From positions 3,097,501 through 3,161,500 of the forward strand of contig NZ_CP016294.1 in NCBI RefSeq assembly GCF_001704155.1: a DNA stretch of 64,000 bases. The letters run 5' to 3'. The stretch comes from Stenotrophomonas rhizophila. GTDB lineage: Bacteria; Pseudomonadota; Gammaproteobacteria; Xanthomonadales; Xanthomonadaceae. Shown here one piece after another: positions 56,692 to 64,000 of this stretch; position 1 is the first letter of the stretch, and the number at the start of each line of letters is the position of its first letter. The position numbers and the translations under genes are program-made. Under the pieces are notes generated by a model. That model was not told the origin of the DNA. It searched no databases and saw only the letters and a program-made list of their open reading frames with translations.

Positions 56692-57555
56692 TCAGCGGTC
56701 GTTCTTGAGGTACTGCAGGAACGGGTCGTTCTTGTCCAGCACGATCACCCCGTTGCCGTCGGTCATGGAGTTCCGGTAGGCCTCCAGGCTGCGGTAGAAC
56801 GAGAAGAACGACGGATCGGCCGAGCCGGCCTGGCCGTAGATGCGGGCCGCTTCGGCGTCGCCGGCACCGCGCAGGCGCTGGGCGTCGCGCTCGGCTTCGG
56901 CCACGATCACGGTGCTTTCGCGGTCGGCCTGGGCACGGATGGTGAGCGACTGCTCTTCACCCTCTGCCCGCAGCTTGGCCGCTTCCTGCTTGCGCTGGGC
57001 GCGCATGCGCTCGTACACGTCGTTGATCACCTGGCTGTCGGTCGGCAGGTCGATCTGCTTGATGCGCAGGTCGATGATCTGCATGCCCAGGCCCTTGACC
57101 GCCTCGTTGATGCCGGTCAGCTGGCCGGCAATCAATTCGCTGCGATCGCCGGAGACCAGCTGCTGCAACGAACGCGAGTTGATCTGGTTGCGCAGCGAGT
57201 CGGTGATGATCGGCGCCAGCCGGGCATCGGCCACGCTGGCATCGCCGCCGGTGGCGCGGTAGTAGGCGCGCACGTCGGAGATGTAGCCAATGGCGAAGAA
57301 GTCGACGCTGACGTCCTTCTGCTCGGCGGTGAAGTAACGCGCCGGGGCGGTGGCCAGCACCTGGAAGCGACGGTCGAACACGCGCACCGTTTCCACCAGC
57401 GGCAGCTTGAAGTGCAGGCCGGGCTTGATGTCGGCACGGACCACCTTGCCCAGGTTCAGCACCATGGCGGTCTGGTCCTCACGGACCACGAACACCGAAC
57501 CCAGCAGGCCCAGCAGGACAGCAACGGCCAGGCCAATCCAAAGCGGACTCTTCAT
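56692..57555 (-). CDS. hflC: FtsH modulator HflC
   Basis: SPFH-domain membrane protein of 287 residues that, with HflK, surrounds the FtsH protease and limits degradation of membrane substrates. One N-terminal membrane helix (WIGLAVAVLLGLLGSVFVV, 5-23) then the SPFH domain (LGKVVRADIKPGLHFKLPLVETVRVFDRRFQ) and a helical arm (VYERMRAQRKQEAAKLRAEGEEQ). It overlaps hflK by four bases and follows it, the standard order. Confidence 0.95.
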   Translation of the reverse strand: MKSPLWIGLAVAVLLGLLGSVFVVREDQTAMVLNLGKVVRADIKPGLHFKLPLVETVRVFDRRFQVLATAPARYFTAEQKDVSVDFFAIGYISDVRAYYRATGGDASVADARLAPIITDSLRNQINSRSLQQLVSGDRSELIAGQLTGINEAVKGLGMQIIDLRIKQIDLPTDSQVINDVYERMRAQRKQEAAKLRAEGEEQSLTIRAQADRESTVIVAEAERDAQRLRGAGDAEAARIYGQAGSADPSFFSFYRSLEAYRNSMTDGNGVIVLDKNDPFLQYLKNDR

Positions 57556-58694
57556 CGGATGGCTCCTTCGCTACCGGTCGGTCGGGTGGTCGGGCGCGTG
57601 GTCGGGCGCTCGGCGTTGCGCACGCCGTCAACCGGAGTGCTGGCCGGCAGCGACGGCATCATCACTTCCGGGGTCACCAGCGGGGTGCCGCTGTTGCCGG
57701 CGGCAACGCCGGCGCGGTTGTCGGGCATGGGCACGTAGATCAGCTGGCGGCCATCGCCGCCGATGACCTTGCGGTTCTCGGCCAACACCTTCTCGACGGT
57801 TTCCAGCCACAGGCGCTTGCGGGTGACTTCCGGGGCGTCCTTGTACTGGGCCTGCAGCAGGCTGAAGCGCTCGGCGTCACCCTGCGCGCGAGCCACCACG
57901 GCCTGCTTGAAGCCTTCGGCGGTGGTGCGGGCGCGCGAGGCCTGGCCACGGGCTTCGGGCACGACCTTGGCCGCGTAGGCCTGGGCTTCGTTGATCAGGC
58001 GTTCCTTGACCTGCTGGGCACCGTTGACCTCGTCGAAGGCCGGCTTGACCTCTTCTGGCGGACGGGCATCGGGCAGGGTCAGGCCGGTCACGACCAGGCC
58101 GGTGCGGTAGGCCTTGAGCGCGGCCTGCAGGCGTTCCTGCGCGACCACGGCCAGCGGGCCACGGTTGTTGAGGACGGCATTGAGGTCGGCACGGCCGACC
58201 TGCTCGCGCACCGCGCTCTGCGCCGACTGCTCAAGCACCTGGTCGGCCGAAACCGAGCCGAACAGGTACAGGCGCGGATCGTCGATGCGGTACTGCACGT
58301 TGAGCGACACGCGCACGATGTTCTCGTCGCGGGTCAGCACCGGCACTTCGCTGCTGAAGGTCTTGATCTGGGTCGCGTTGACCTTGGTCACCGACTCGAT
58401 CGGCCAGGGCAGCTTGAAGTTCGGGCCGGGCTGCAGGATCCGCGAGAACTGGCCGAAGCGCAGCACCACGCCGCGTTGCTGTTCGCCGATCAGCTGGAAG
58501 CTGGAGAACAACAGCAGCAGGACCACCGCCACCGCCACCCAACGCAGGATGCCGCCATCGAACAGGTCCTTGAGCGGTCCGGGCAACCCGCCCCAACCAC
58601 CACCACCGCCGCCACCGCGCGGGCCGAACGGCCCTCGTCGATTCTCGTCGGAACCCTGTCCGCCCTTGTTGCCGCCGGGTGTATTCCAGGCCAT
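57552..58694 (-). CDS. hflK: FtsH modulator HflK
   Basis: SPFH-domain partner of HflC, 380 residues. Gly-rich cytoplasmic N-terminus (GPFGPRGGGGGGGWGGLPG), one membrane helix (about 50-70), the SPFH domain (LRFGQFSRILQPGPNFKLPWPIESVTKVN) and a coiled arm ending in a low-complexity tail. The long Gly tract is normal for HflK. The start MAWNTPGGNKGGQGS matches relatives. Divergent from the YhdH-type oxidoreductase gene. Confidence 0.95.
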   Translation of the reverse strand: MAWNTPGGNKGGQGSDENRRGPFGPRGGGGGGGWGGLPGPLKDLFDGGILRWVAVAVVLLLLFSSFQLIGEQQRGVVLRFGQFSRILQPGPNFKLPWPIESVTKVNATQIKTFSSEVPVLTRDENIVRVSLNVQYRIDDPRLYLFGSVSADQVLEQSAQSAVREQVGRADLNAVLNNRGPLAVVAQERLQAALKAYRTGLVVTGLTLPDARPPEEVKPAFDEVNGAQQVKERLINEAQAYAAKVVPEARGQASRARTTAEGFKQAVVARAQGDAERFSLLQAQYKDAPEVTRKRLWLETVEKVLAENRKVIGGDGRQLIYVPMPDNRAGVAAGNSGTPLVTPEVMMPSLPASTPVDGVRNAERPTTRPTTRPTGSEGAIR

Positions 58695-58864
58695 GCACGC
58701 TCCATCAGTAAAGGTTGCCTGCGGGCCAGTCCCGCACCGTCAACCGTTCAATCCTGTCCGATTCTACTAGATGGGGCTGACCGACAGGATTGGAAGGGGC
58801 AACCCGGCGCAGGCCGCGATTCATCACGGTAAGGTGGAGCCCCCCATTCTGCAGGGCCACCCCC

Positions 58865-59860
58865 ATGGCGATCCCCGAGCGGTTCACCGCTTTCCGCATC
58901 CACCAGGACGAGCAGGGCCACCACAGCGGCCTGGAGCCGATCGGCCTGGCCCAGCTCAACCCGGGCGAGGTGGTGGTGCGCGCCGAATGGTCGTCGGTGA
59001 ACTACAAGGATGCCCTGGCCGGCACCGGCAAGGGGCGCATCCTGCGCCGCTTCCCGCTGGTGGGCGGGATCGACGTGGCCGGCACGGTGGTGGCCTCGGC
59101 CGACCCGGCCTGGCGCGAGGGCGATGCGGTGCTGGCCACCGGCTGCGGGCTCAGCGAGACCCGCGATGGCGGTTACAGCCAGTATGTCCGGCTGGCGTCC
59201 AGCGCGGTCATCGCACGACCCGCCGGCCTGGGCGCGCGCGAAGCAATGGTGATCGGCACCGCCGGTTTCACTGCGGCGCTGGCCCTGCTCCGGATGCTCG
59301 ACAACCGGCTCACCCCGGCCCACGGCCCGCTGGCGGTGACCGGTGCGACCGGCGGGGTCGGTTCGCTGGCGGTGGATATCTTCAGCCGGGCGGGGTTCGA
59401 GGTGCACGCGATCAGCGGCAAGGCCGATCAGGCCGATTACCTGCGGGGGCTGGGCGCGCGCGAGGTGCTGCCGCGCGACAGCCTGGCCACGGACAAGCCG
59501 ATGGCGTCCGCCCGCTTCGGGGGTGGCCTGGACAATGCTGGCGGGCCGATGCTGGCCGGCCTGCTGGCCCAGACCGTGCCCTATGGCAGCGTGGTGAGCG
59601 CGGGCCTGGCCGCCAGCCCCGTGCTGGACATGACGGTGATGCCCTTCATCATCCGCGGCGTGTCGCTGCTGGGCGTGTCGTCGTCTTCGGCCCCGCGTGC
59701 GCTGCGTGAGCAGGTCTGGGAGCGACTGGGCGGCGACTGGAAGCCGCGCCACCTGGACGCGATCTGCACCGGCGAGATCGCCCTGGAGGCATTGCCGGCC
59801 GCGTTCGAGCGGATGCTGGCTGGCGGCGCGCTGGGCCGCACCGTGGTGCGGATCGACTGA
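58865..59860 (+). CDS. YhdH/AcuI-type quinone or acrylyl-CoA oxidoreductase
   Basis: Zinc-independent medium-chain dehydrogenase of 331 residues. N-terminal GroES-like fold (EVVVRAEWSSVNYKDALAGTGKGRILRRFPLVGGIDVAG), then a Rossmann domain with VTGATGGVGS. The family member AcuI reduces acryloyl-CoA with NADPH; others act on quinones. No cysteine zinc site. The start MAIPERFTAFRI fits relatives; the extension to 58790 is rejected. Confidence 0.88.
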   Translation: MAIPERFTAFRIHQDEQGHHSGLEPIGLAQLNPGEVVVRAEWSSVNYKDALAGTGKGRILRRFPLVGGIDVAGTVVASADPAWREGDAVLATGCGLSETRDGGYSQYVRLASSAVIARPAGLGAREAMVIGTAGFTAALALLRMLDNRLTPAHGPLAVTGATGGVGSLAVDIFSRAGFEVHAISGKADQADYLRGLGAREVLPRDSLATDKPMASARFGGGLDNAGGPMLAGLLAQTVPYGSVVSAGLAASPVLDMTVMPFIIRGVSLLGVSSSSAPRALREQVWERLGGDWKPRHLDAICTGEIALEALPAAFERMLAGGALGRTVVRID

Positions 59861-59949
59861 GCGTTGCAGCTGGGCGACGGACGGCGCGGCGGACGCTTCT
59901 CTCTGACACGGGCGCGGCCCTACACTGCGGGCATCACTTGGGGAACAAC

Positions 59950-60333
59950 ATGGCACGCATTCTGATCGTCGACGATTCACAGTTGCAGCAGGTCGCAATC
60001 AAACGCATCGTCGAGAAGCTGGGTCACGAGACGTTGACCGCCGTGGATGGCGCCGACGGGGTGGAAGTGGCCAAGGCCGAGCTGCCCGACCTGGTCCTGA
60101 TGGATGTGGTGATGCCCAACCTCAACGGGTTCCAGGCGACCCGCACCCTTGCGCGCGATGCCACCACCAAGCACATCCCCGTGATCCTGGTGACCACCAA
60201 GGACCAGGACACCGACCGCATGTGGGGCATGCGCCAGGGTGCCAAGGCCTACATCACCAAGCCGTTTTCCGAAGACGAGCTGTCCGAAGTGCTGGAACGG
60301 GTCTTCAGCGGGCAGCAGCCGCCTTCCGCATGA
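59950..60333 (+). CDS. pilH: PilH-like single-domain response regulator
   Basis: CheY-like receiver of 127 residues. D8 D9 form the acidic pocket, D52 (LVLMDVVMPNLNG) is the phosphoacceptor and K104 (YITKPF) the conserved lysine. The stretch VILVTTKDQDTDRMWGMRQGAKAY is characteristic of PilH, which influences type IV pilus retraction via the Chp pathway. No pilus or Chp gene is adjacent in this window, so the name rests on sequence. ATG with GGGGAA eight bases upstream. Confidence 0.85.
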   Translation: MARILIVDDSQLQQVAIKRIVEKLGHETLTAVDGADGVEVAKAELPDLVLMDVVMPNLNGFQATRTLARDATTKHIPVILVTTKDQDTDRMWGMRQGAKAYITKPFSEDELSEVLERVFSGQQPPSA

Positions 60334-60342
60334 TCTGAGTGC

Positions 60343-60399
60343 GTACCGACCAACGGTCGGTACCTACCCGTTGTGGATACCGACCGTTGGTCGGTACCC
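60343..60399. repeat. Paired GTAG-type palindromes, TACCGACC variant
   Basis: GTACCGACCAACGGTCGGTACCTAC and after a short spacer ACCGACCGTTGGTCGGTACC, each a perfect hairpin, inverted to each other. GTAG reads on the - strand of the first. It lies between the convergent pilH-like and dnaJ-like genes. Confidence 0.75.
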
Positions 60400-60402
60400 C
60401 GG

Positions 60403-61308
60403 CTAGATCTTTTCGCCGAATGCCTTGGCCAGCGCCTTGTAGGCCTTCTTCTGCGCCTCATCGGTCGGCACGGGGGCGATGATCTCGATTTCCACGATCT
60501 GATCGCCGTCCGGGTTGCCCGGCAGGCCGCGGCCACGCAGGCGCAGCTTGCGCCCGGCGTCCGAGCCGGCCGGCACCTTCAGCTCCACGGCACCGCCCAG
60601 GGTGGGGACGCTGATCGAGGTCCCCAATGCCGCCTGCCACGGGGTGACATCCAGCGTGTAGAGGATGTTGCGGCCGTCGACCTCGAACTGGGGATGCGCG
60701 GCGTATTCCACTTCCAGCAGCAGGTTGCCGCCGTTGGTGCCCTGCCCGGTCAGCCGGATCACCTGGCCCGGACGGATGCCCTTGGGCACGCGCACGTCCA
60801 GCTGCTTGCCGTTGACGGTGATGCGCAGGCTGTCACCGCCGTAGGCCGCTTCCAGCGGTACCGACAGCTTGGCGCGGGTGTCGCGGACCGGCTGCGGGCC
60901 GGCGCCGGCGCCGGCGCCGCCAAAGCCACTGGCGCGGCCAGCCCCGCCGCCGCCGCGCTGGCGGGCGAACAGGCTTTCGAAGAAGTCGCTGAAGCCACCA
61001 CCACCGGCGCCGCCGCCGAACACTTCCTCAAAATCAAAGCCCTGCGCACCGCCATAGTTCGGCGGGGCATGGAACTCCTCGCCCGGCCGGTAGCCCTGGG
61101 CCTTGAGCTGGTCATAGGCCGCGCGCTTCTGCGGATCGCGCAGCGCCTCATAGGCCTCGTTGACCGCCTTGAACTTCTCTTCCGCGCCGGTTTCCTTGCT
61201 CACGTCCGGGTGGTACTTGCGCGCCAGCCGGCGGTAGGCGGTCTTGATTTCGGCATCGCCCGCGCTGGGTTCCACACCCAGCGTGGCGTAGTAATCCTTG
61301 AATTCCAT
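60403..61308 (-). CDS. cbpA: CbpA-like DnaJ co-chaperone
   Basis: J-domain protein of 301 residues that stimulates DnaK. J domain with HPD at 33-35, a Gly/Phe-rich linker (about 85-130, low complexity), then the DnaJ C-terminal substrate domain. The cysteine zinc finger of true DnaJ is missing, as in CbpA. CbpA can also bind curved DNA. No CbpM modulator gene lies next to it. Start MEFKDYYATLGV. Confidence 0.9.
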   Translation of the reverse strand: MEFKDYYATLGVEPSAGDAEIKTAYRRLARKYHPDVSKETGAEEKFKAVNEAYEALRDPQKRAAYDQLKAQGYRPGEEFHAPPNYGGAQGFDFEEVFGGGAGGGGFSDFFESLFARQRGGGGAGRASGFGGAGAGAGPQPVRDTRAKLSVPLEAAYGGDSLRITVNGKQLDVRVPKGIRPGQVIRLTGQGTNGGNLLLEVEYAAHPQFEVDGRNILYTLDVTPWQAALGTSISVPTLGGAVELKVPAGSDAGRKLRLRGRGLPGNPDGDQIVEIEIIAPVPTDEAQKKAYKALAKAFGEKI

Positions 61309-61529
61309 CCATACACCTCGAATAAGTTCGGCCGCCCGCGCCGGCGGGCCCCGTCAGCGCAATTCTAGCGGCTGGCAGCCCGGCTGCCGTGATCGGGCGG
61401 ATGATCCTGCGCAATGCGGTACCCACAAGTTCCGCTCATGCTCGATATGGGAATGAACAGGCGGCTTTCAACGTTTTGACGCCGCCCTCCCACGCCCCTC
61501 ACTACCCTGCCCTTGACCCAGGAGCTCCC

Positions 61530-62012
61530 ATGACCATCCACGTTGGCGACCGCATTCCCGAAGTCACCCTCAAGCGCATCCGCGAGGGCATGGAGACGCT
61601 GGACACCCATGCCCTGTTCGATGGCCGCAAGGCGGTGCTGTTCGCGGTGCCCGGCGCGTTTACCCCGACCTGCTCGGCCCGCCACCTGCCCGGCTATGTC
61701 GAGCATTTCGCCGATTTCCGCCACCGCGGCATCGACGTGTTCTGCATGGCGGTCAACGACCCGTTCGTGATGAAGGCCTGGGGCGAAAGCCAGCAGGTTC
61801 CCGACGGGCTGCAGCTGCTGTCCGATGGCAACGGCGATTTCACCCGCGCGCTCGGCCTGGAACTGGATGCCAGCAGTTCCGGCATGGGCATGCGCTCGCG
61901 CCGCTTCGCGCTGTACGTGGAAGACGGCGTGGTCCGCAACACCTTCATCGAAGAGCCCGGCAAGTTCGAGGTCTCTTCGGCGCAGTACGTGCTGGAGCAC
62001 CTGCCCAGCTGA
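61530..62012 (+). CDS. Prx5-type peroxiredoxin
   Basis: Thiol peroxidase of 160 residues (atypical 2-Cys or 1-Cys peroxiredoxin). Peroxidatic Cys48 sits in PGAFTPTCSARHLPGY. It reduces hydroperoxides at the cost of glutathione or thioredoxin. No fused glutaredoxin. The start ATG has AGGAG eight bases upstream; the frame extension to 61389 is not used. The ferritin-like gene follows 33 bases later, consistent with a joint iron/peroxide defence. Confidence 0.92.
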   Translation: MTIHVGDRIPEVTLKRIREGMETLDTHALFDGRKAVLFAVPGAFTPTCSARHLPGYVEHFADFRHRGIDVFCMAVNDPFVMKAWGESQQVPDGLQLLSDGNGDFTRALGLELDASSSGMGMRSRRFALYVEDGVVRNTFIEEPGKFEVSSAQYVLEHLPS

Positions 62013-62045
62013 TCCCCCTCCCGCAACAAAGGAACCCGGCCAGCC

Positions 62046-62648
62046 ATGTCAAAGCCAGCCAAGCAGCACCCGAAACCCTCCTCCAACGACAGCACGCCGC
62101 AGCCCGCCAGCCGTCCGCCGGGCATCAGCGACACGGCCACCCTGCGCGCCAAGGCCCGCAAGGACATCGAAGATGGCGCCATCACCGACAGCTACACCGC
62201 CGACCGCGAAGCGGTGATCAAGCTGCTCAACGATGCGCTTGCCACCGAATACGTGTGCGTGCTGCGCTACTACCGCCACTACTTCATGGCCAAGGGCATG
62301 CTGGCCGATGCGGTCAAGGGCGAATTCCTCGAGCACGCACAGCAGGAGCAGGCGCATGCCGGCAAGCTGGCCGAGCGCATCGTGCAGCTGGGCGGCGAAC
62401 CCGACCTCAACCCCGACACGCTGACCCGACGCTCCCATGCCGAGTACAAGGAAGGCAAGGACCTTCGCGACATGGTCCGCGAGAACCTGATCGCCGAACG
62501 CATCGCCATCGACAGCTATCGGGAAATGATCAACTTCGTTGGCGACAAGGACACCACCACCAAGCGGATCCTCGAGGAAATCCTGGCGCAGGAAGAAGAA
62601 CACGCCGATGAGTTCGCGGACCTGCTCGAGGGTTGGATCGGCGAATGA
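62046..62648 (+). CDS. Ferritin-like di-iron protein (bacterioferritin-related)
   Basis: Four-helix di-iron protein of 200 residues. Metal ligands are readable: E68 (LATEYV), E101 and H104 (QEQAHA), E151 (AERIAIDSY) and E183/H186 (QEEEHA). The basic, Pro-rich first 25 residues (MSKPAKQHPKPSS...) may bind DNA, as in Dps-like proteins. The length and motifs resemble bacterioferritin-family proteins without the heme methionine being evident. Likely stores iron or removes peroxide together with the upstream peroxiredoxin. Confidence 0.85.
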   Translation: MSKPAKQHPKPSSNDSTPQPASRPPGISDTATLRAKARKDIEDGAITDSYTADREAVIKLLNDALATEYVCVLRYYRHYFMAKGMLADAVKGEFLEHAQQEQAHAGKLAERIVQLGGEPDLNPDTLTRRSHAEYKEGKDLRDMVRENLIAERIAIDSYREMINFVGDKDTTTKRILEEILAQEEEHADEFADLLEGWIGE

Positions 62649-62653
62649 TCGCC

Positions 62654-62724
62654 GTACCGACCAACGGTCGGTACCTACCAGATACGCATGCATGATCGGT
62701 AGGTGCCGACCGTTGGTCGGTACC
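62654..62724. repeat. Head-to-head GTAG palindrome pair, TACCGACC variant
   Basis: GTACCGACCAACGGTCGGTACCTAC (62654-62678) and GTAGGTGCCGACCGTTGGTCGGTAC (62699-62723), inverted around ACGCATGCATG. Same subfamily as at 60343. It follows the ferritin-like gene. Confidence 0.8.
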
Positions 62725-62787
62725 GTGCAATGAATCGGCAATGCGTCGGCCATGGCACGGTGGTAAGGTCGCCCACGTCCTCCTTGC

Positions 62788-63591
62788 ATGGAATGCATCG
62801 TGACCATTGCCCGCCGTTCTGCCCCGCTTGTGCTTGCCCTGCTGGCTTCTGCCGGGGCCTTCGCTCAGCCTGCCCCCGCGGCAGGCGAGCGCTCGCCACC
62901 TTCACCGCACTGCCTGGATGCACGCGGTGTGCGCCAGGTCGAGCAGGCCAGCCCTGCGGCCATCGCCGTGCTGGGCGCCAATGGCCAGGCGTACCGGCTG
63001 GAGTTCACCGATGCCTGCCCCGGTGTCAACGAGGCCGAACAAGTCCGGCTGGACGCACCCGATGGCTGGGCGTGTGGCAGTCCCGGTGAGCGTCTGGTGG
63101 TCGACGGCCGCACCTGCGCGGTGGCGGCGGTCGGGCTGATGGACAACCGCAGCTTCGCCGAAGCCGCCCGCGAAAGCAGCCGTCAGTACGCGGCGACCCT
63201 GCCGACAGTCAATGTGACGGCCAGATCAGCGCGCAGCAACCGGGCCCAGGCCTTCCAGGGTTCTCCCGAGTTCTGCTTCGCCACCCGCAACGTGCGCGGC
63301 TGGAGCGAAGATCCCAAGGGCGTGGTGGTGGAAACCAATCCGAAGAAGAACGGCGGTCATCGCTACTACCACCTGGAGCTGGGCAGCAGCTGCAGCATCC
63401 TGGAGGGCGCCACCGCCGTGGACTTCCAGTCCGGTTTCCAGAACGGGTTGATCTGCGGCAACCCGGGCGACCGCATCGTCATGGCCGACAATGGCCTGGT
63501 CAACGATGGTGAGGGAGGCGATCAACGCGCCCACACCCCACGCTTCGCCCGCCCCGGCTGTTCGGTATTGGCCGTCTACCCCCGCGAATGA
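62788..63591 (+). CDS. Secreted protein with two DUF6491-like domains
   Basis: A 267-residue product with a signal peptide (to AFAQ, about residue 26). Two similar halves follow: CLDARGVRQVEQ...YRLEFTDACP...WACGSPGERLVVDGRTCAVAAV and CFATRNVRGWSE...YYHLELGSSC...GLICGNPGDRIVMADNG...GCSVLAVYP. Each contains two or more cysteines that could form disulfides. Function of the family is unknown. The start ATG at 62788 is used; a GTG four codons later is an alternative. Confidence 0.8.
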   Translation: MECIVTIARRSAPLVLALLASAGAFAQPAPAAGERSPPSPHCLDARGVRQVEQASPAAIAVLGANGQAYRLEFTDACPGVNEAEQVRLDAPDGWACGSPGERLVVDGRTCAVAAVGLMDNRSFAEAARESSRQYAATLPTVNVTARSARSNRAQAFQGSPEFCFATRNVRGWSEDPKGVVVETNPKKNGGHRYYHLELGSSCSILEGATAVDFQSGFQNGLICGNPGDRIVMADNGLVNDGEGGDQRAHTPRFARPGCSVLAVYPRE

Positions 63592-63594
63592 CGG

Positions 63595-64000
63595 TTACCG
63601 GAGGATCCGGAACCGCACCTGGGTCCAGGCACCATCGGCGGCGAGCGCGGTGAGGGTGTGCTCGCCGGCTTCGTCGAAATCCCGCTGGAAGCTGCGCGCG
63701 CCTTCGCTGCGCGCGATCCAGCGGTCATCCAGCAACCAGTCCACCGCGTGCTCACTGCCCAGCGCACGCAGCTGCAGGCGCACACCGTGTTCGGCATTGG
63801 GAGCGCGTGCGAGCGTTGCGCGGTCGTTGAGGCCCTCGATATGCAGGCTGCCCGCACTGCTGCGGCCATCATCGCGGCAATCCGGCGACAGCGCCGGCAG
63901 CTGCGCGGCCTGGCGCTGGGCCAGTGGCAGCCACGGCGACACCAGCGCCGGCCACCGCGCTATTTCACGGCGCTGGGCCTCGTGCGGTTCGCTGCATTCC
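63595..64000 (-). CDS. pbpC: Penicillin-binding protein 1C, C-terminal part (runs off the right edge)
   Basis: Only the last 135 residues are visible. They match the beta-rich BiPBP_C domain at the end of PBP1C (WLLDDRWIARSEGARSFQRDFDEAGEHTLTALAADG). The transglycosylase and transpeptidase domains lie outside the window. PBP1C is a bifunctional murein synthase often paired with a YfhM-type alpha-2-macroglobulin gene; the partner is not visible. Converges on the DUF6491-like gene, whose stop is 3 bases from this stop. Confidence 0.8.
   Translation of the reverse strand, partial: ECSEPHEAQRREIARWPALVSPWLPLAQRQAAQLPALSPDCRDDGRSSAGSLHIEGLNDRATLARAPNAEHGVRLQLRALGSEHAVDWLLDDRWIARSEGARSFQRDFDEAGEHTLTALAADGAWTQVRFRILR

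Overview
The window is chromosomal DNA of a high-GC gammaproteobacterium of the Xanthomonadaceae, most likely Stenotrophomonas or a close relative. This rests on gene content (S-methylthioinosine phosphorylase, an M2 angiotensin-converting-enzyme-like peptidase, the rpoE-rseA-HtrA trio, a PilH-type regulator), strong G/C third-position bias, and many short intergenic palindromes headed by GTAG that resemble the SMAG repeats described in Stenotrophomonas maltophilia. No tRNA, rRNA, CRISPR array, prophage or complete insertion sequence was seen.

Layout. 0-7.3 kb: a truncated AidB-like acyl-CoA dehydrogenase, then on the opposite strand a tightly overlapped DNA-repair operon (MBL exonuclease, ATP-dependent ligase, Lhr-Core helicase, metallophosphoesterase). 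7.3-13.4 kb: leftward housekeeping genes (FAD monooxygenase, cold-shock protein, MTI phosphorylase, hpt, nagZ, CYTH protein, rlmD). 13.6-23 kb: a response-regulator/Hpt protein, then the leftward block recO, era, rnc, DUF4845, lepB, lepA, an HtrA protease with a lipobox, rseA and rpoE. A sigma-E-like promoter lies upstream of rpoE. 23-33 kb: a fadJ-like beta-oxidation fusion, a long imperfect palindrome, two pirins around aqpZ and a secreted protein, cstA with its ybdD partner, and a DUF819 membrane protein.

33-39.4 kb: a two-component system divergent from an ArnT-like glycosyltransferase, a PAP2 phosphatase and an EptA phosphoethanolamine transferase, which together look like an envelope-modification module. 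39.4-49.6 kb: M2 dipeptidase, a Bcr/CflA exporter, a tandem glycine riboswitch driving gcvP, a poorly coding segment marked by three matching terminator hairpins, an amino-acid permease and a PAS-AraC regulator. 49.8-55 kb: katE, small stress or unknown genes, a frameshifted membrane gene, and a probably acquired hipBA module with repeated operator-like boxes. 55-64 kb: purA, hflKC, a YhdH-type oxidoreductase, pilH-like, a CbpA-like co-chaperone, a peroxiredoxin, a ferritin-like protein, a duplicated-domain secreted protein, and the C-terminal end of a penicillin-binding protein 1C.

Most of the window is ordinary core genome. The accessory-looking parts are the 25.2-25.6 kb palindrome, the 46.5-47.4 kb segment and the 52.9-55.0 kb segment. 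Names rest on motif recognition and gene order. No database search was run.
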